Shown: positions 16,669 to 23,948 of the stretch, piece after piece
Numbering within the stretch: the first letter of the stretch is position 1
Layout: each line of letters begins with the position of its first letter
Origin: an uncultured Parvularculaceae bacterium
GTDB taxonomy: Bacteria; Pseudomonadota; Alphaproteobacteria; Caulobacterales; Parvularculaceae
NCBI GenBank assembly: GCA_913055785.1
Contig: CAJXLJ010000028.1
Coordinates: 1 to 36,304 of the forward strand
Direction of reading: 5' to 3'
Length of the DNA stretch: 36,304 nucleotides
Translations under genes and position numbers: made by a program
Notes under the pieces: generated by a model
What the model was told of the DNA's origin: nothing
The model's database searches: none
Seen by the model: only the letters and a program-made list of their open reading frames with translations

Positions 16669-16840
16669 CAGTCTCTTCGGCAAGAACGAGGCGATTGGGG
16701 AGGGAACGGCCAATGCCGTCAGCGAAATGAGGAGACGCCAGTCTAACAGACGGGGGGCGCGATGACGGACGCCTCCTCACACCGGACGCGGGAGCTGGTC
16801 GCCTCAGAAGGGGACTTATTTGCGACCTGTTCCGCAAGGA
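16669..16840 (-). ncRNA. Structured RNA candidate, 6S-like or purE leader
   Basis: I folded this by eye on the minus strand. Outer pairing: UUGCGGAAC (16829-16837) with a bulged GUUCUUGCCGAA (16676-16687). Next stem: perfect GAGGCGA (16799-16805) with UCGCCUC (16688-16694). Long apical stem: UGAGGAGGCGUC (16768-16779) with GGCGUCUCCUCA (16728-16739), 12 bp including two G-U pairs that would be mismatches on the plus strand, so the minus strand is favoured. A small hairpin ACGGC-AUUG-GCCGU (16706-16719) sits on the 3' side between the two stems. A total of about 170 nt, an internal bubble with a 3'-side mini-hairpin, and UCGCAA...AGUCCCCU near the 5' end all recall 6S RNA. A purE-specific leader is the alternative. 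Confidence 0.42.
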
Positions 16841-16842
16841 TG

Positions 16843-16871
16843 AACATGAGACTGAGTGCGGCTCGTCTCAA
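16843..16871 (-). promoter_or_regulatory. Possible promoter for the purE-upstream RNA
   Basis: Minus strand TTGAGA (16866-16871, five of six matches to the -35 consensus), a 17-nt spacer, then CATGTT (16843-16848, a weak -10). It would start transcription near 16836, at the 5' base of the proposed structured RNA. No other promoter-like pair stood out nearer purE. Confidence 0.3.
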
Positions 16872-17007
16872 GGGTGAAGCGGCGAACCGAGCAGGGGCCG
16901 CGCTGAAACGAATGTAGCAGGCGCCGGTTTAGAGGCGCTCGCGCTTCTGTTAGACATGTTGATCTCGTCTCGCGTTGCGTGGGACGAATCGGCATGAAAG
17001 CACGTAT

Positions 17008-17715
17008 ATGAAAGTCGGCGACCCGCCCAAAACCTATCGCATCGCAAAGATCGAGAAAAAGGCCGCTCAAAAGGGAGCTGCGCCTTCCGTCGTGCAAGCG
17101 GCGGAGGATAGTATTGAAGTGTTGGGCGTGCCGGGGGCGGAACTGACGCCACGCGTCAGAAGCGCGTTGATCTCGCTGCTGGAAGAGGTGAACTCGCTAA
17201 GGCGGGAGCTTGACGAGGCGCGCGAACGGCTGGGCGAGCTGGAACAACTCGCCGACCGCGATCCGTTACTCAACATTCTCAACCGGCGCGCATTCGCCCG
17301 GGAGCTAAACCGCGCGCTCGCGATGATCGATCGCTATGACGCTCGCGCCAGCCTGGTCTTTGTCGACCTTAACGACTTGAAGAAGATCAACGACGCGAAA
17401 GGGCACGGCGCCGGCGACGCCGCGCTCGATCATGTCGCCCGCATGTTGCAGGATAATGTGCGGCAAACAGATTCTGTCGGCCGGCTGGGAGGCGATGAAT
17501 TCGGCGTGCTGTTATTGCAGACCGATCAGGCGCAGGCGGAGAAAAAAGCCGCGGAACTCGCCGTCAAAGTCGACAGCGCGCCGGTTGAATGGAAAGGCGA
17601 GTCTTTTGCCGCCCGCATCTCCTGGGGGGCCGTAGAGATCAAGAAAGGCTTTTCAGCGGAGCAAGCGATGGAGCACGCCGACAGCGCCATGTATCAGTCA
17701 AAACAGAAAAAATAG
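17008..17715 (+). CDS. GGDEF-domain diguanylate cyclase
   Basis: 235 aa, soluble. The N-terminal 85 residues have no known sensor domain: a basic start, then a predicted coiled coil (about 55-82, LLEEVNSLRRELDEARERLGE), which may drive dimerisation. The GGDEF domain runs from DRDPLLNILNRRAF (83-96) through FVDLNDLKKINDAKGHGAGD to the intact active site GGDEF at 161-165. RQTD at 152-155 is placed five residues before it, which is the RxxD product-inhibition I-site. It should make c-di-GMP from GTP with feedback control. ATG 17008 is chosen over 16975 because the earlier part looks non-coding; the ribosome-binding site is weak either way. Convergent with the DUF465 gene (4 bp gap). Confidence 0.88.
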   Translation: MKVGDPPKTYRIAKIEKKAAQKGAAPSVVQAAEDSIEVLGVPGAELTPRVRSALISLLEEVNSLRRELDEARERLGELEQLADRDPLLNILNRRAFARELNRALAMIDRYDARASLVFVDLNDLKKINDAKGHGAGDAALDHVARMLQDNVRQTDSVGRLGGDEFGVLLLQTDQAQAEKKAAELAVKVDSAPVEWKGESFAARISWGAVEIKKGFSAEQAMEHADSAMYQSKQKK

Positions 17716-17719
17716 CGCC

Positions 17720-18022
17720 TCAGGCGATGATGTCCGGCAACATCGCGTCCTTGATCTTCTGGATCTTGTCCTTGAGGTGCAGCTTCTTCTTTTTGAGGCG
17801 CGCGATGGTCAGCCGTTCATAAGGCGTGTTCATTTCCATCGCGGTGATCGCTGCGTCGAGGTCGCGGTGTTCTTCCTCAAGCGTCGCGAGTTTAATCGCC
17901 AGCGCTTCGTCATTGGCGCCGTCCAGTTCATCAGCGTCGTCATCGACGCGGTCACCGTCAATCGTCGAAAAGGCAGGGTGAGACTGGTCGTCATCGTCAA
18001 ATGGCGGGCGGCCGTCATTCAT
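17720..18022 (-). CDS. DUF465/YdcH family protein with acidic N-terminal extension
   Basis: 100 aa. Residues 45-95 match the short DUF465 (YdcH) helical hairpin: LATLEEEHRDLDAAI, then LTIARLKKKKLHLKDKIQKI. Typical members are 55-80 aa; here a 40-residue Asp-rich extension (FDDDDQ, DGDRVDDDADELDG) precedes it. Function of the family is unknown. The ATG overlaps the end of the upstream TIGR02444 gene by 8 bp, so the two are cotranscribed and probably translationally coupled. A second family member lies divergently at 18806. Confidence 0.8.
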   Translation of the reverse strand: MNDGRPPFDDDDQSHPAFSTIDGDRVDDDADELDGANDEALAIKLATLEEEHRDLDAAITAMEMNTPYERLTIARLKKKKLHLKDKIQKIKDAMLPDIIA

Positions 18023-18572
18023 TGGCGCAGGCCTTTTCTGCAGCGGCTTCGTGATTGTCGTTAAAGATATGGTCGATCAGCGTATGAAGCAATGAGGTGG
18101 AAAACCCCTTGATGCGCGCCGCCCCGGCGGTGGCGGCGTAGGCGGCGAGGTTGCGTCTAGCGTCTCTCAGAATATCGGCGCGGACTTTCTCGCCAGACGC
18201 GGTTAGCGTGGACGCCGCCAGACGTTCGAGCAGGGTTTGCTCGATATGTTCCGCCTCGAGTTCGGCCTTTTTAATCTGTTCACGCAGCAATTCGCCGGCC
18301 TCGCCCGCGTCATTGCTAGTTTTCAGGCTGCGCCGCGCCTGGCGAAGTTTTCCCGTCACTTCGCGATTCCATGCGGACGTGGTGTCGACAGCCTTTTTGA
18401 CAACGATATCGGGGACTGGGCCGAACGCTTCAGCGATCCAGCACAGCCACAAAAGAATATTAGCATTGCAGCCGAAATCGTCCTGCAGACGTAAAAGCGC
18501 CGTCTCGACGCCCGGGCGGTGATATCGGGTTAGCGACCAGTTCCAGAAAACATCGGACTTGGAGTTCGTCAT
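18015..18572 (-). CDS. TIGR02444 (DUF2390) family protein
   Basis: 185 aa. The N-terminus FWNWSLTRYHRPGVETALLRLQDDFGCNANILLWLCW is the hallmark of the TIGR02444 family, a conserved helical protein of unknown function in proteobacteria. The rest is helical and charged (AGELLREQIKKAELEAEHIEQTL). The frame is open to a TTG at 18617, but homology begins at ATG 18572. The ribosome-binding site is poor there (GGAGG is 17 nt away), so the exact start is uncertain. It overlaps the following DUF465 gene. Confidence 0.82.
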   Translation of the reverse strand: MTNSKSDVFWNWSLTRYHRPGVETALLRLQDDFGCNANILLWLCWIAEAFGPVPDIVVKKAVDTTSAWNREVTGKLRQARRSLKTSNDAGEAGELLREQIKKAELEAEHIEQTLLERLAASTLTASGEKVRADILRDARRNLAAYAATAGAARIKGFSTSLLHTLIDHIFNDNHEAAAEKACANE

Positions 18573-18703
18573 TTGCGATTCGTTTCGCCGCCTCCGGGGC
18601 TGAAAGAGCGCCCCCAAGGCTCTTTAAGCGCATGATTCTCTTTATGGAATACATAAGAAACTCAACCGCTTGTCGTCCAAGTCAGAGCGTCAGGGTTAAC
18701 AAT

Positions 18704-18733
18704 TTGAAAGCGAAGATGGTTGCTCCGTATTAA
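18704..18733 (+). promoter_or_regulatory. Possible promoter of the second DUF465 gene
   Basis: TTGAAA, an 18-nt spacer, then TATTAA on the plus strand, about 70-100 nt before the ATG at 18806. A second pair nearer the gene (GTGACA, 19-nt spacer, TACATT, within 18740-18780) is an alternative. The 233-bp divergent gap between 18573 and 18805 holds no other feature I could support. Confidence 0.3.
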
Positions 18734-18805
18734 CAGACTATTTCGTGACAAAGACCCGGAAAATGTGGTTACATTACAACACAGCTTACAAAAAGGAGGC
18801 CGACC

Positions 18806-18988
18806 ATGGCGACAAAAGCTCAGATGGAAACGCTGACGAAGCGGCATCAAGAGCTGGAGGCGGCGATCGCCGCCGAGATTAAACACCCCGCCTTTGACGA
18901 ACTCCGGGTCATTGAACTGAAACGAATGAAATTACGCATCAAGGATCAACTGGAAGAACTCCGACACGAGGATGCGACACCCCATTAG
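18806..18988 (+). CDS. DUF465/YdcH family protein
   Basis: 60 aa, the usual compact size. Two helices: LTKRHQELEAAIAAEIKHPAFDE and IELKRMKLRIKDQLEELR, the DUF465 pattern with the conserved Leu-Lys-x-x-Lys-Leu-x-x-Lys-Asp/Glu run. AAAAAGGAGG lies 6 nt before the ATG, a very strong ribosome-binding site, so it is probably abundant. It is divergent from the TIGR02444/DUF465 pair. Function unknown. Confidence 0.88.
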   Translation: MATKAQMETLTKRHQELEAAIAAEIKHPAFDELRVIELKRMKLRIKDQLEELRHEDATPH

Positions 18989-19129
18989 ATCAGCTTACTT
19001 TTATCGCCGAGCGCGGCCTTGACGTCGCTGCGGCGCTGATCGAATGAACACAGAAAATTCAACTGCACGCAATGTGGCGGCGCTTGCAGATAAGCGCCGC
19101 CGTATCGTTTTAGGGAGCTCGCCGGAAGC

Positions 19130-19915
19130 ATGAGCAGCCGATCCGTGATTGTGACGGGCGCCGCCTCGGGCGTTGGCGCGGCCTGCGCGCGAAAGTTTGC
19201 AGCGGCCGGCGACAAACTCGTTCTCGCCGATAGTGATGAAGAAGGCGTTGCCGCAATCGCCGGAGAATTGCGGGAGAAAGGCGCTGAAGCTGCATTCGTT
19301 CACGCGGATGTCGCAAACCGGCTTCATGTTCACAATATCGTCGCCGAAACGCTTGACGCCTATGGCCGCGTTGATGTTCTCGCGCACACAGTGATGGTAA
19401 GATTTTCCGCGCCTTTTTTTGAAACAAGCGAGGAGGATTTCGACCGCATCGTCGCTGCGAATATTAGGGGCGCGTTTTTGATTAATCAGTCGGTTGCAAA
19501 GCAATTCGTCAAGCAGATTGATGCTGGCGGTTCAAATGGCGCGCCGGGAGCCATCGTCAATATCGGCTCGGTCGAAGCGGTGACCGCCGCCGCCAATCAT
19601 GTCGCCTTCGCCGCATCTCAGGGCGGACTTCATCAGCTCACCAAGGCGGTCGCGATGGCGCTGTCGCCACATGGCGTGCGTGCGAACGCGGTGGGAGTCG
19701 GCGCCATCAAGGGCGAGATGGACGAGAAGGCGACTCAAAAGCGGGAAAGCGCAATGACGCCGCTCAGGCGGGTTGGCGACCCCGAAGAAGTCGCCGAAGT
19801 CGTATTCTTCCTGGCGAGCGAGGCGGCATCCTATGTCACGGGACAGACCCTGTATGTGGATGGCGGGCGGCTCGTGCAGACGGATCTGTCGGCGGAGAGG
19901 GATGAAAGCGCGTAG
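19130..19915 (+). CDS. SDR-fold protein with degenerate active site
   Basis: 261 aa, classical short-chain dehydrogenase length. The cofactor motif TGAASGVG (9-16) is intact, Asp60 in HADV is present, and the late segment AAS-YVTGQTLYVDGG (PG-motif region of classical SDRs) is normal. The active site is not: the catalytic YxxxK has become FAASQ (Phe160, Gln164) and the NNAG motif has become AHTV (85-88). Only Asn111 (AANIRG) and Ser147 (NIGSVEA) of the tetrad remain. It may bind NAD(P) without catalysing the usual reaction, as a regulator or structural partner, or use another mechanism. The frame is clean and codon use is like the neighbours, so it is under coding selection. Start ATG 19130 has GGGAG upstream. 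Confidence 0.85.
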   Translation: MSSRSVIVTGAASGVGAACARKFAAAGDKLVLADSDEEGVAAIAGELREKGAEAAFVHADVANRLHVHNIVAETLDAYGRVDVLAHTVMVRFSAPFFETSEEDFDRIVAANIRGAFLINQSVAKQFVKQIDAGGSNGAPGAIVNIGSVEAVTAAANHVAFAASQGGLHQLTKAVAMALSPHGVRANAVGVGAIKGEMDEKATQKRESAMTPLRRVGDPEEVAEVVFFLASEAASYVTGQTLYVDGGRLVQTDLSAERDESA

Positions 19916-19927
19916 GCTGAGGATAGC

Positions 19928-20629
19928 CTAGTCGTTATTCGCGTCTTCGGTTTCCGATCCGCTGAGATTGGCGAACACTTTCGACAAGTCGACGTCTTTC
20001 TTTTCTTCCACCGGTTCTTCGGCGTCCTGTTCGGCGGGAGCCGTCGTTTCGGCGGCCGGCTTGAGGCTGGGGCCGGCGTCCGGATTGGCTTTTTCTAGTT
20101 TTGCGCGCTTCGCCGCCGCCTTGCGGACCACGGTATCGAGATCGATCTGCGTGCACAGCCCAAGACCGACAGGATCCTGCGGCTGAATGTTAGACGAATT
20201 CCAGTGCGAGCGGTCGCGCACAGACTGGATGGTCGTCTTGGTGGTACCAAGTAGTTTCGCGATTTGCGCATCCGAAACTTCCGGATGGTTTCTCACCATC
20301 CAGGCGATTGCGTCCGGACGGTTCTGGCGTTTTGACACTGGCGTATAGCGAGGCCCTTTGCGCGGTTTCTCGGCGACGATGGTCTTGGGACGCGACAGTT
20401 TGAGTTTGTATTCGGGGTCCGCCTGTCCTTTTTCGATTTCGTCACGGGTCAGCTGATGCGTGGTGATCGGATCAATGCCGCGCACGCTCGCGCCGACATC
20501 GCCATCGGCGATGCCGCGCACCTGCAAAGGGTGAAGACCGCAGAAATCGGCAATCTGGTCGAAGCTCAACGAGGTGTTGTCGATAAGCCAGACGGCTGTG
20601 GCGATGGGCATTAGCGGACGGTCTGCCAT
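19928..20629 (-). CDS. trcR: TrcR (DUF1013) cell-cycle transcriptional regulator
   Basis: 233 aa. The opening PLMPIATAVWLIDNTSLSFDQIADFCGLHPLQVRGIADGDV is the highly conserved DUF1013 signature. NRPDAIAWMVRNHPEVSDAQIAKLLGTTKTTIQSVRDRSHWN (about 115-157) is a second helix-turn-helix-like block. The C-terminal 60 residues are acidic and low complexity. The family is known in alphaproteobacteria as cell-cycle transcriptional regulator TrcR. ATG 20629 is the family start; the upstream open frame is not conserved-looking. It follows the quinone oxidoreductase gene on the same strand with a 168-bp gap that may hold its own promoter. Confidence 0.9.
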   Translation of the reverse strand: MADRPLMPIATAVWLIDNTSLSFDQIADFCGLHPLQVRGIADGDVGASVRGIDPITTHQLTRDEIEKGQADPEYKLKLSRPKTIVAEKPRKGPRYTPVSKRQNRPDAIAWMVRNHPEVSDAQIAKLLGTTKTTIQSVRDRSHWNSSNIQPQDPVGLGLCTQIDLDTVVRKAAAKRAKLEKANPDAGPSLKPAAETTAPAEQDAEEPVEEKKDVDLSKVFANLSGSETEDANND

Positions 20630-20797
20630 GGGTCTCTCAATTCTCAATTTCTCGCGGGCGAACCCGCGGCAATGGATAAGGTCCGGCGCTCCTTTCGGGA
20701 GCGCCGCGCTAACCGCCGGATTTTCGGGGAAAGCGCCCGCGTGAGGCACGCGAATGACCGGCCATATAGAACGATTGGAGAGCCGCGCCAAGGCGGG

Positions 20798-21802
20798 TTA
20801 GACGATTTTGAGGACGATTTTCCCGATATGAGCGCCTGATTCCATGTGTTCATGCGCCTTTCCCGCCTCTTCGAGGGGGAAGACCGCATCGATCCGGGGC
20901 CGAACCTTGCCGGCTTCAATCCACGGCCACACCGTCTTGCGGATCGCCCTGGCGAGGCGCGCCTTCTCCTCGGGGGGGCGGGCTTTCATGGTCGACCCGG
21001 AAAGCCTGAGGCGCTTTTGCATGAGCGCCATGATGTTCACTTCGCCGGACGGTCCGCGCAGGAAAGCGATAGAGACATGCCGGCCATGCGGTTTGAGACA
21101 AACGATGTTGCGCGCGTAAAAATCGCCGCCCGCCATGTCGAGGACGACATCGGCGCCGCCGTTCTTGATAATGGCGTCATCCCAGGCGTCCTCCTTGTAA
21201 TTGTAGGCGGCGTCGGCGCCGAGCTTCAGCGCGGCCTCGACTTTTCCAGCGCTACCGGCTGTTGCGATGACGCGGGCGCCCGCCGCTCGCGCCATGGCGA
21301 TCGCCATGGCGCCGATACCGCTTGTGCCGCCATGCACCAGCAGCGTTTCGCCGTCGTTCAGTTGGGCGTCGTCAAAAACATTCGCCCAGACGGTGAAGAC
21401 GGTTTCCGGCAGTGCGGCGGCTTCTTCAAATGAAAGTCCTTCGGGGACCGGCAAACAGGAACCGGCGTCGACGGTGGCGTATTCTCCATAGCCGCCGCCC
21501 GGGAGTAGGGCGCAAACTTTGTCGCCTGGCGCCCAGTCTTTCACGTTGCCGCCAACTGCGGCGATTGTACCGGCCGCCTCAAGACCCGGAATATCGGTCG
21601 CGCCCGGCGGCGGCGGATAAAAGCCTTTGCGTTGCAACACTTCGGGGCGGTTGATTCCCGCCGCAGCGTTCCTGATCAGCACTTCATTGGCGGCGGGCGC
21701 AGGCAGCGCGCGCTTGACCGGCTTTAGAACCTCGGGGCCGCCGAATTCCGTGATCTCAATGACGGTCATGGTTTCCGGCAGGCCGGTTAGTCCGTTGCTC
21801 AT
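20798..21802 (-). CDS. NAD(P)H-quinone oxidoreductase, PIG3 type
   Basis: 334 aa. Zinc-free medium-chain dehydrogenase/reductase. VIEITEFGGPEVLKPV at the start, AGINRPEVLQRKGFYPPPPGATDIPGLEAAG and the NADPH-binding HGGTSGIGAMAIAMARAAGARVIATAGS (Rossmann, about 148-175) are the PIG3/quinone-reductase pattern. It likely reduces quinones with NADPH. ATG 21802 is used; ATG 21769 (METS start MTVIEITEF) is equally possible. It is divergent from the DUF1192 gene, an arrangement I associate with alphaproteobacteria next to trcR. Confidence 0.9.
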   Translation of the reverse strand: MSNGLTGLPETMTVIEITEFGGPEVLKPVKRALPAPAANEVLIRNAAAGINRPEVLQRKGFYPPPPGATDIPGLEAAGTIAAVGGNVKDWAPGDKVCALLPGGGYGEYATVDAGSCLPVPEGLSFEEAAALPETVFTVWANVFDDAQLNDGETLLVHGGTSGIGAMAIAMARAAGARVIATAGSAGKVEAALKLGADAAYNYKEDAWDDAIIKNGGADVVLDMAGGDFYARNIVCLKPHGRHVSIAFLRGPSGEVNIMALMQKRLRLSGSTMKARPPEEKARLARAIRKTVWPWIEAGKVRPRIDAVFPLEEAGKAHEHMESGAHIGKIVLKIV

Positions 21803-21892
21803 GGCTTCGTTCCAATGCTGCGCACAGCGCTTCTTGAACCGCCGCGAGCAATTTCGCAAACTGCTTCTCAATGACAAAACGGGAGCGCCGAC

Positions 21893-22087
21893 ATGGACGA
21901 CGAACCGCTGAATGAAAAACCTGATCTCACGCTGGGATATCTGGCGAAGCAGGATCTTTATGCGCTGTCGGTAAGCGATCTTGAAGAGCGCATCGCATCG
22001 CTCAGAGCCGAGATTGCGCGCTGCGAGGCGGCGATGAATGATCGCGGCTCAACCCGTTCTGAAGCCGAGAAATTGTTCAAGTTCTGA
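21893..22087 (+). CDS. DUF1192 family protein
   Basis: 64 aa. The pattern LYALSVSDLEERIASLRAEIARCEAAM (about 23-49) followed by a short RSEAEKLFKF end is the DUF1192 family, small helical proteins of unknown function in alphaproteobacteria. CGGGAGCG lies before the ATG. It is divergent from the PIG3-type oxidoreductase gene; its stop is 1 bp from the convergent pirin stop. Confidence 0.88.
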   Translation: MDDEPLNEKPDLTLGYLAKQDLYALSVSDLEERIASLRAEIARCEAAMNDRGSTRSEAEKLFKF

Positions 22088-22088
22088 T

Positions 22089-22979
22089 TTATTGCTCGGG
22101 CAGCGGAATAAATTCCGTTTCATCCGGCGGCAGCGAAAAAACGGCGTTTTTGAAATTCGCCTCAGCGGAGGCGGTCCAGTCGGCTTTGGCGCGATCTATC
22201 CGGTCCTGGCTCGTGGATACAAGATTCCACCAGATGATGCGGGAGCCCAAGGGGGCGCCGCCGAGCAGCATTGCTTTTGTGTCCGACGATGTCTTGATCG
22301 TAGGCGTTGCATCTTTACCGAAGACGATCATTCGGCCGGCGTCAAAGGCCTGACCGTCGATTTCAAGTCCGCCTTCGAGAAGATAGAGCGCGCGCTCCTC
22401 ATGTTCTTGTGGGAGCGGAATAGAGGCGCCCATTGCCGCTTCGACACCGAGATAGAACATGTCCGAAAATGTTTTTACCGGAGATGTCTCGCCGAACGCA
22501 TTTCCTGCAATCAGGCGCATTTCCGCACCGCCCTGATTGATTACTGGAAGCGTTGCTCTTGGATGGTGATGAAAGGCCGGCGCCGTTTCTTCAGCGTCTT
22601 CGGGTAGCGCCACCCAGCTCTGCACGCCGTAAAGGCGGTGGCCGGTGTTGCGCAGACCGGAATCGGTGCGTTCTGAATGCACGATACCGCGCCCGGCGGT
22701 CATCCAATTGACATCGCCGGGGCGGATCACTTGATTAAATCCAAGATTGTCGCGATGGCGTATTTCGCCGTCAAAAAGGTAGGTGACGGTTGCAAGGCCG
22801 ATATGTGGATGCGGGCGGACATCGATACCGTTGTCAGGCTTAAACTCCGCCGGGCCCATAACGTCGAAGAAAATGAACGGCCCGACCATGCGCAGCCGGG
22901 CGTATGGAAGAACCCGTCCGACCGTGAAACCGCCAAGATCGCGTATGCGCGGTTCGATCGTGAGGTTGACGGCGTTCAT
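22089..22979 (-). CDS. Pirin family protein
   Basis: 296 aa. Double cupin: FIFFDVMGPAEF, then the metal site HPHIGLATVTYLFDGEIRHRD (His57, His59 and further His), GDVNWMTAGRGIVHSER, and a second cupin from about 160. PRIRDLGGFTVGRVLP is the pirin start. Pirins are iron-binding; bacterial ones include quercetinase-like enzymes and regulators of pyruvate metabolism. The gene follows a TetR regulator by 13 bp, so the two form an operon, suggesting that an aromatic or stress signal controls it. Confidence 0.92.
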   Translation of the reverse strand: MNAVNLTIEPRIRDLGGFTVGRVLPYARLRMVGPFIFFDVMGPAEFKPDNGIDVRPHPHIGLATVTYLFDGEIRHRDNLGFNQVIRPGDVNWMTAGRGIVHSERTDSGLRNTGHRLYGVQSWVALPEDAEETAPAFHHHPRATLPVINQGGAEMRLIAGNAFGETSPVKTFSDMFYLGVEAAMGASIPLPQEHEERALYLLEGGLEIDGQAFDAGRMIVFGKDATPTIKTSSDTKAMLLGGAPLGSRIIWWNLVSTSQDRIDRAKADWTASAEANFKNAVFSLPPDETEFIPLPEQ

Positions 22980-22992
22980 GAGGCGGTTCCTT

Positions 22993-23697
22993 TCACGCTT
23001 CGGCTTCCGCGTATTTTGTAAACACTATCCATTTGGTCATGATCCGGATGTCATCTTCCATGCTCGTCAGCGCGCCGTCATTTGTCGATCCCATCCCGAC
23101 AAACAGCTTATAGCCTTCTTCAAGACTGAACAGCTGCAAAGTGGCGCGTCTGATTTCGTGATCACTGAGTTCCGGATTGGCTTCGCGGATAAGGTAATAG
23201 ATAAACCTGCCAATGGGGCGATAAAGGTTGCGGACGGTCTCCATCGCTGTTTCGTCGCTGCCGGCGTAACCCCACATCTGGTAAAAGAAACGATGCGATT
23301 CCCAAGCGTTGCGGGCGTAGTAGGTAACGACGTTCAACAGAATATCGAGCGGCGAATCCCGGTCGGCCTCGAACTGAGCGAGATGATCTTCCGCATATTC
23401 AGCAAGCGCTTCGCGCAACATGGCGTCCAGAAGGATGTGCTTGGTGGGAAAGTGATAGGTTAGGTTGCCAACAGCGATATCGGCCTTTCTGGCGACCTTT
23501 CTTAACGAGAGGCTTGCATGTCCCTCGTTTACGAATATCTCCCGGGCCGCCGATATAATGTTTATTAATGTTGCGCCCGTCTTGGCTGATTTTCCTTCTG
23601 TCAGGCTGGTGGTTGGACGATTGCTCCTAACCTGATCGAGATGCGCGATGATTGAGCTAACAGCTTTGCTGTCGTTCCGTTTCAAGTTTCCGCTCAT
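22993..23697 (-). CDS. TetR/AcrR family transcriptional regulator
   Basis: 234 aa. The DNA-binding helix-turn-helix is at about 47-90: IISAAREIFVNEGHASLSLRKVARKADIAVGNLTYHFPTKHILLDAM. The N-terminal 40 residues are an extra polar tail. The ligand domain (about 95-225) is unclassified. GGGGGG lies about 9 nt before the ATG. It is first in an operon with pirin and probably autoregulates. I saw no clear palindromic operator in the 250 bp upstream. Confidence 0.9.
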   Translation of the reverse strand: MSGNLKRNDSKAVSSIIAHLDQVRSNRPTTSLTEGKSAKTGATLINIISAAREIFVNEGHASLSLRKVARKADIAVGNLTYHFPTKHILLDAMLREALAEYAEDHLAQFEADRDSPLDILLNVVTYYARNAWESHRFFYQMWGYAGSDETAMETVRNLYRPIGRFIYYLIREANPELSDHEIRRATLQLFSLEEGYKLFVGMGSTNDGALTSMEDDIRIMTKWIVFTKYAEAEA

Positions 23698-23895
23698 GAA
23701 TTTTATCCCCCCGACGAGTTGACCTGATCAGCGCAATCTCGTATTCGCCCATGCTTTAGGGCGGTTGACCTAAACAATTTTGGGCGCACTAGACAAGGGT
23801 GCGCAGGATGGTTTTCTATCGGCGCGGCGCTTGGCGCATTCGCCGAGCATAAAGATCCCGGTTGTGTGGCGATCTCCCCCTGCTGCACGTCGGGG
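23698..23895. other. Intergenic region upstream of the TetR-pirin operon
   Basis: About 200 bp (250 bp in all to the trmFO stop). It must hold the TetR promoter. The 8-mer AGGTCAAC occurs twice on the minus strand (around 23718-23725 and 23764-23771), which could be half-sites but is not beyond chance. No coding frame is supported. Confidence 0.3.
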
Positions 23896-23923
23896 GGCCG
23901 CAGCGAGGAGACTCGCTGCGGCC
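23896..23923 (-). terminator. Perfect GC hairpin after trmFO
   Basis: Perfect 11-bp inverted repeat GGCCGCAGCGA / TCGCTGCGGCC with a 6-nt loop, 25 bp after the trmFO stop on the minus strand. Position and strength fit a transcription end, but no T-run follows on either strand, so it may instead stabilise the 3' end or need Rho. Confidence 0.5.
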
Positions 23924-23948
23924 TGCCTTACTTAAGTTCTTGAAAATA

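Noticed and set aside
16640-17152. Short minus-strand frames between purE and the GGDEF gene as small proteins
   Set aside because: Arg/Ser/Pro-rich composition without motifs or ribosome-binding sites; the base pairing seen in the same stretch suggests RNA structure instead.
23718-23771. Repeated AGGTCAAC upstream of the TetR gene as operator half-sites
   Set aside because: An 8-base repeat in 250 bp is near chance level, and the copies are direct, 46 bp apart, and not palindromic as TetR sites usually are.
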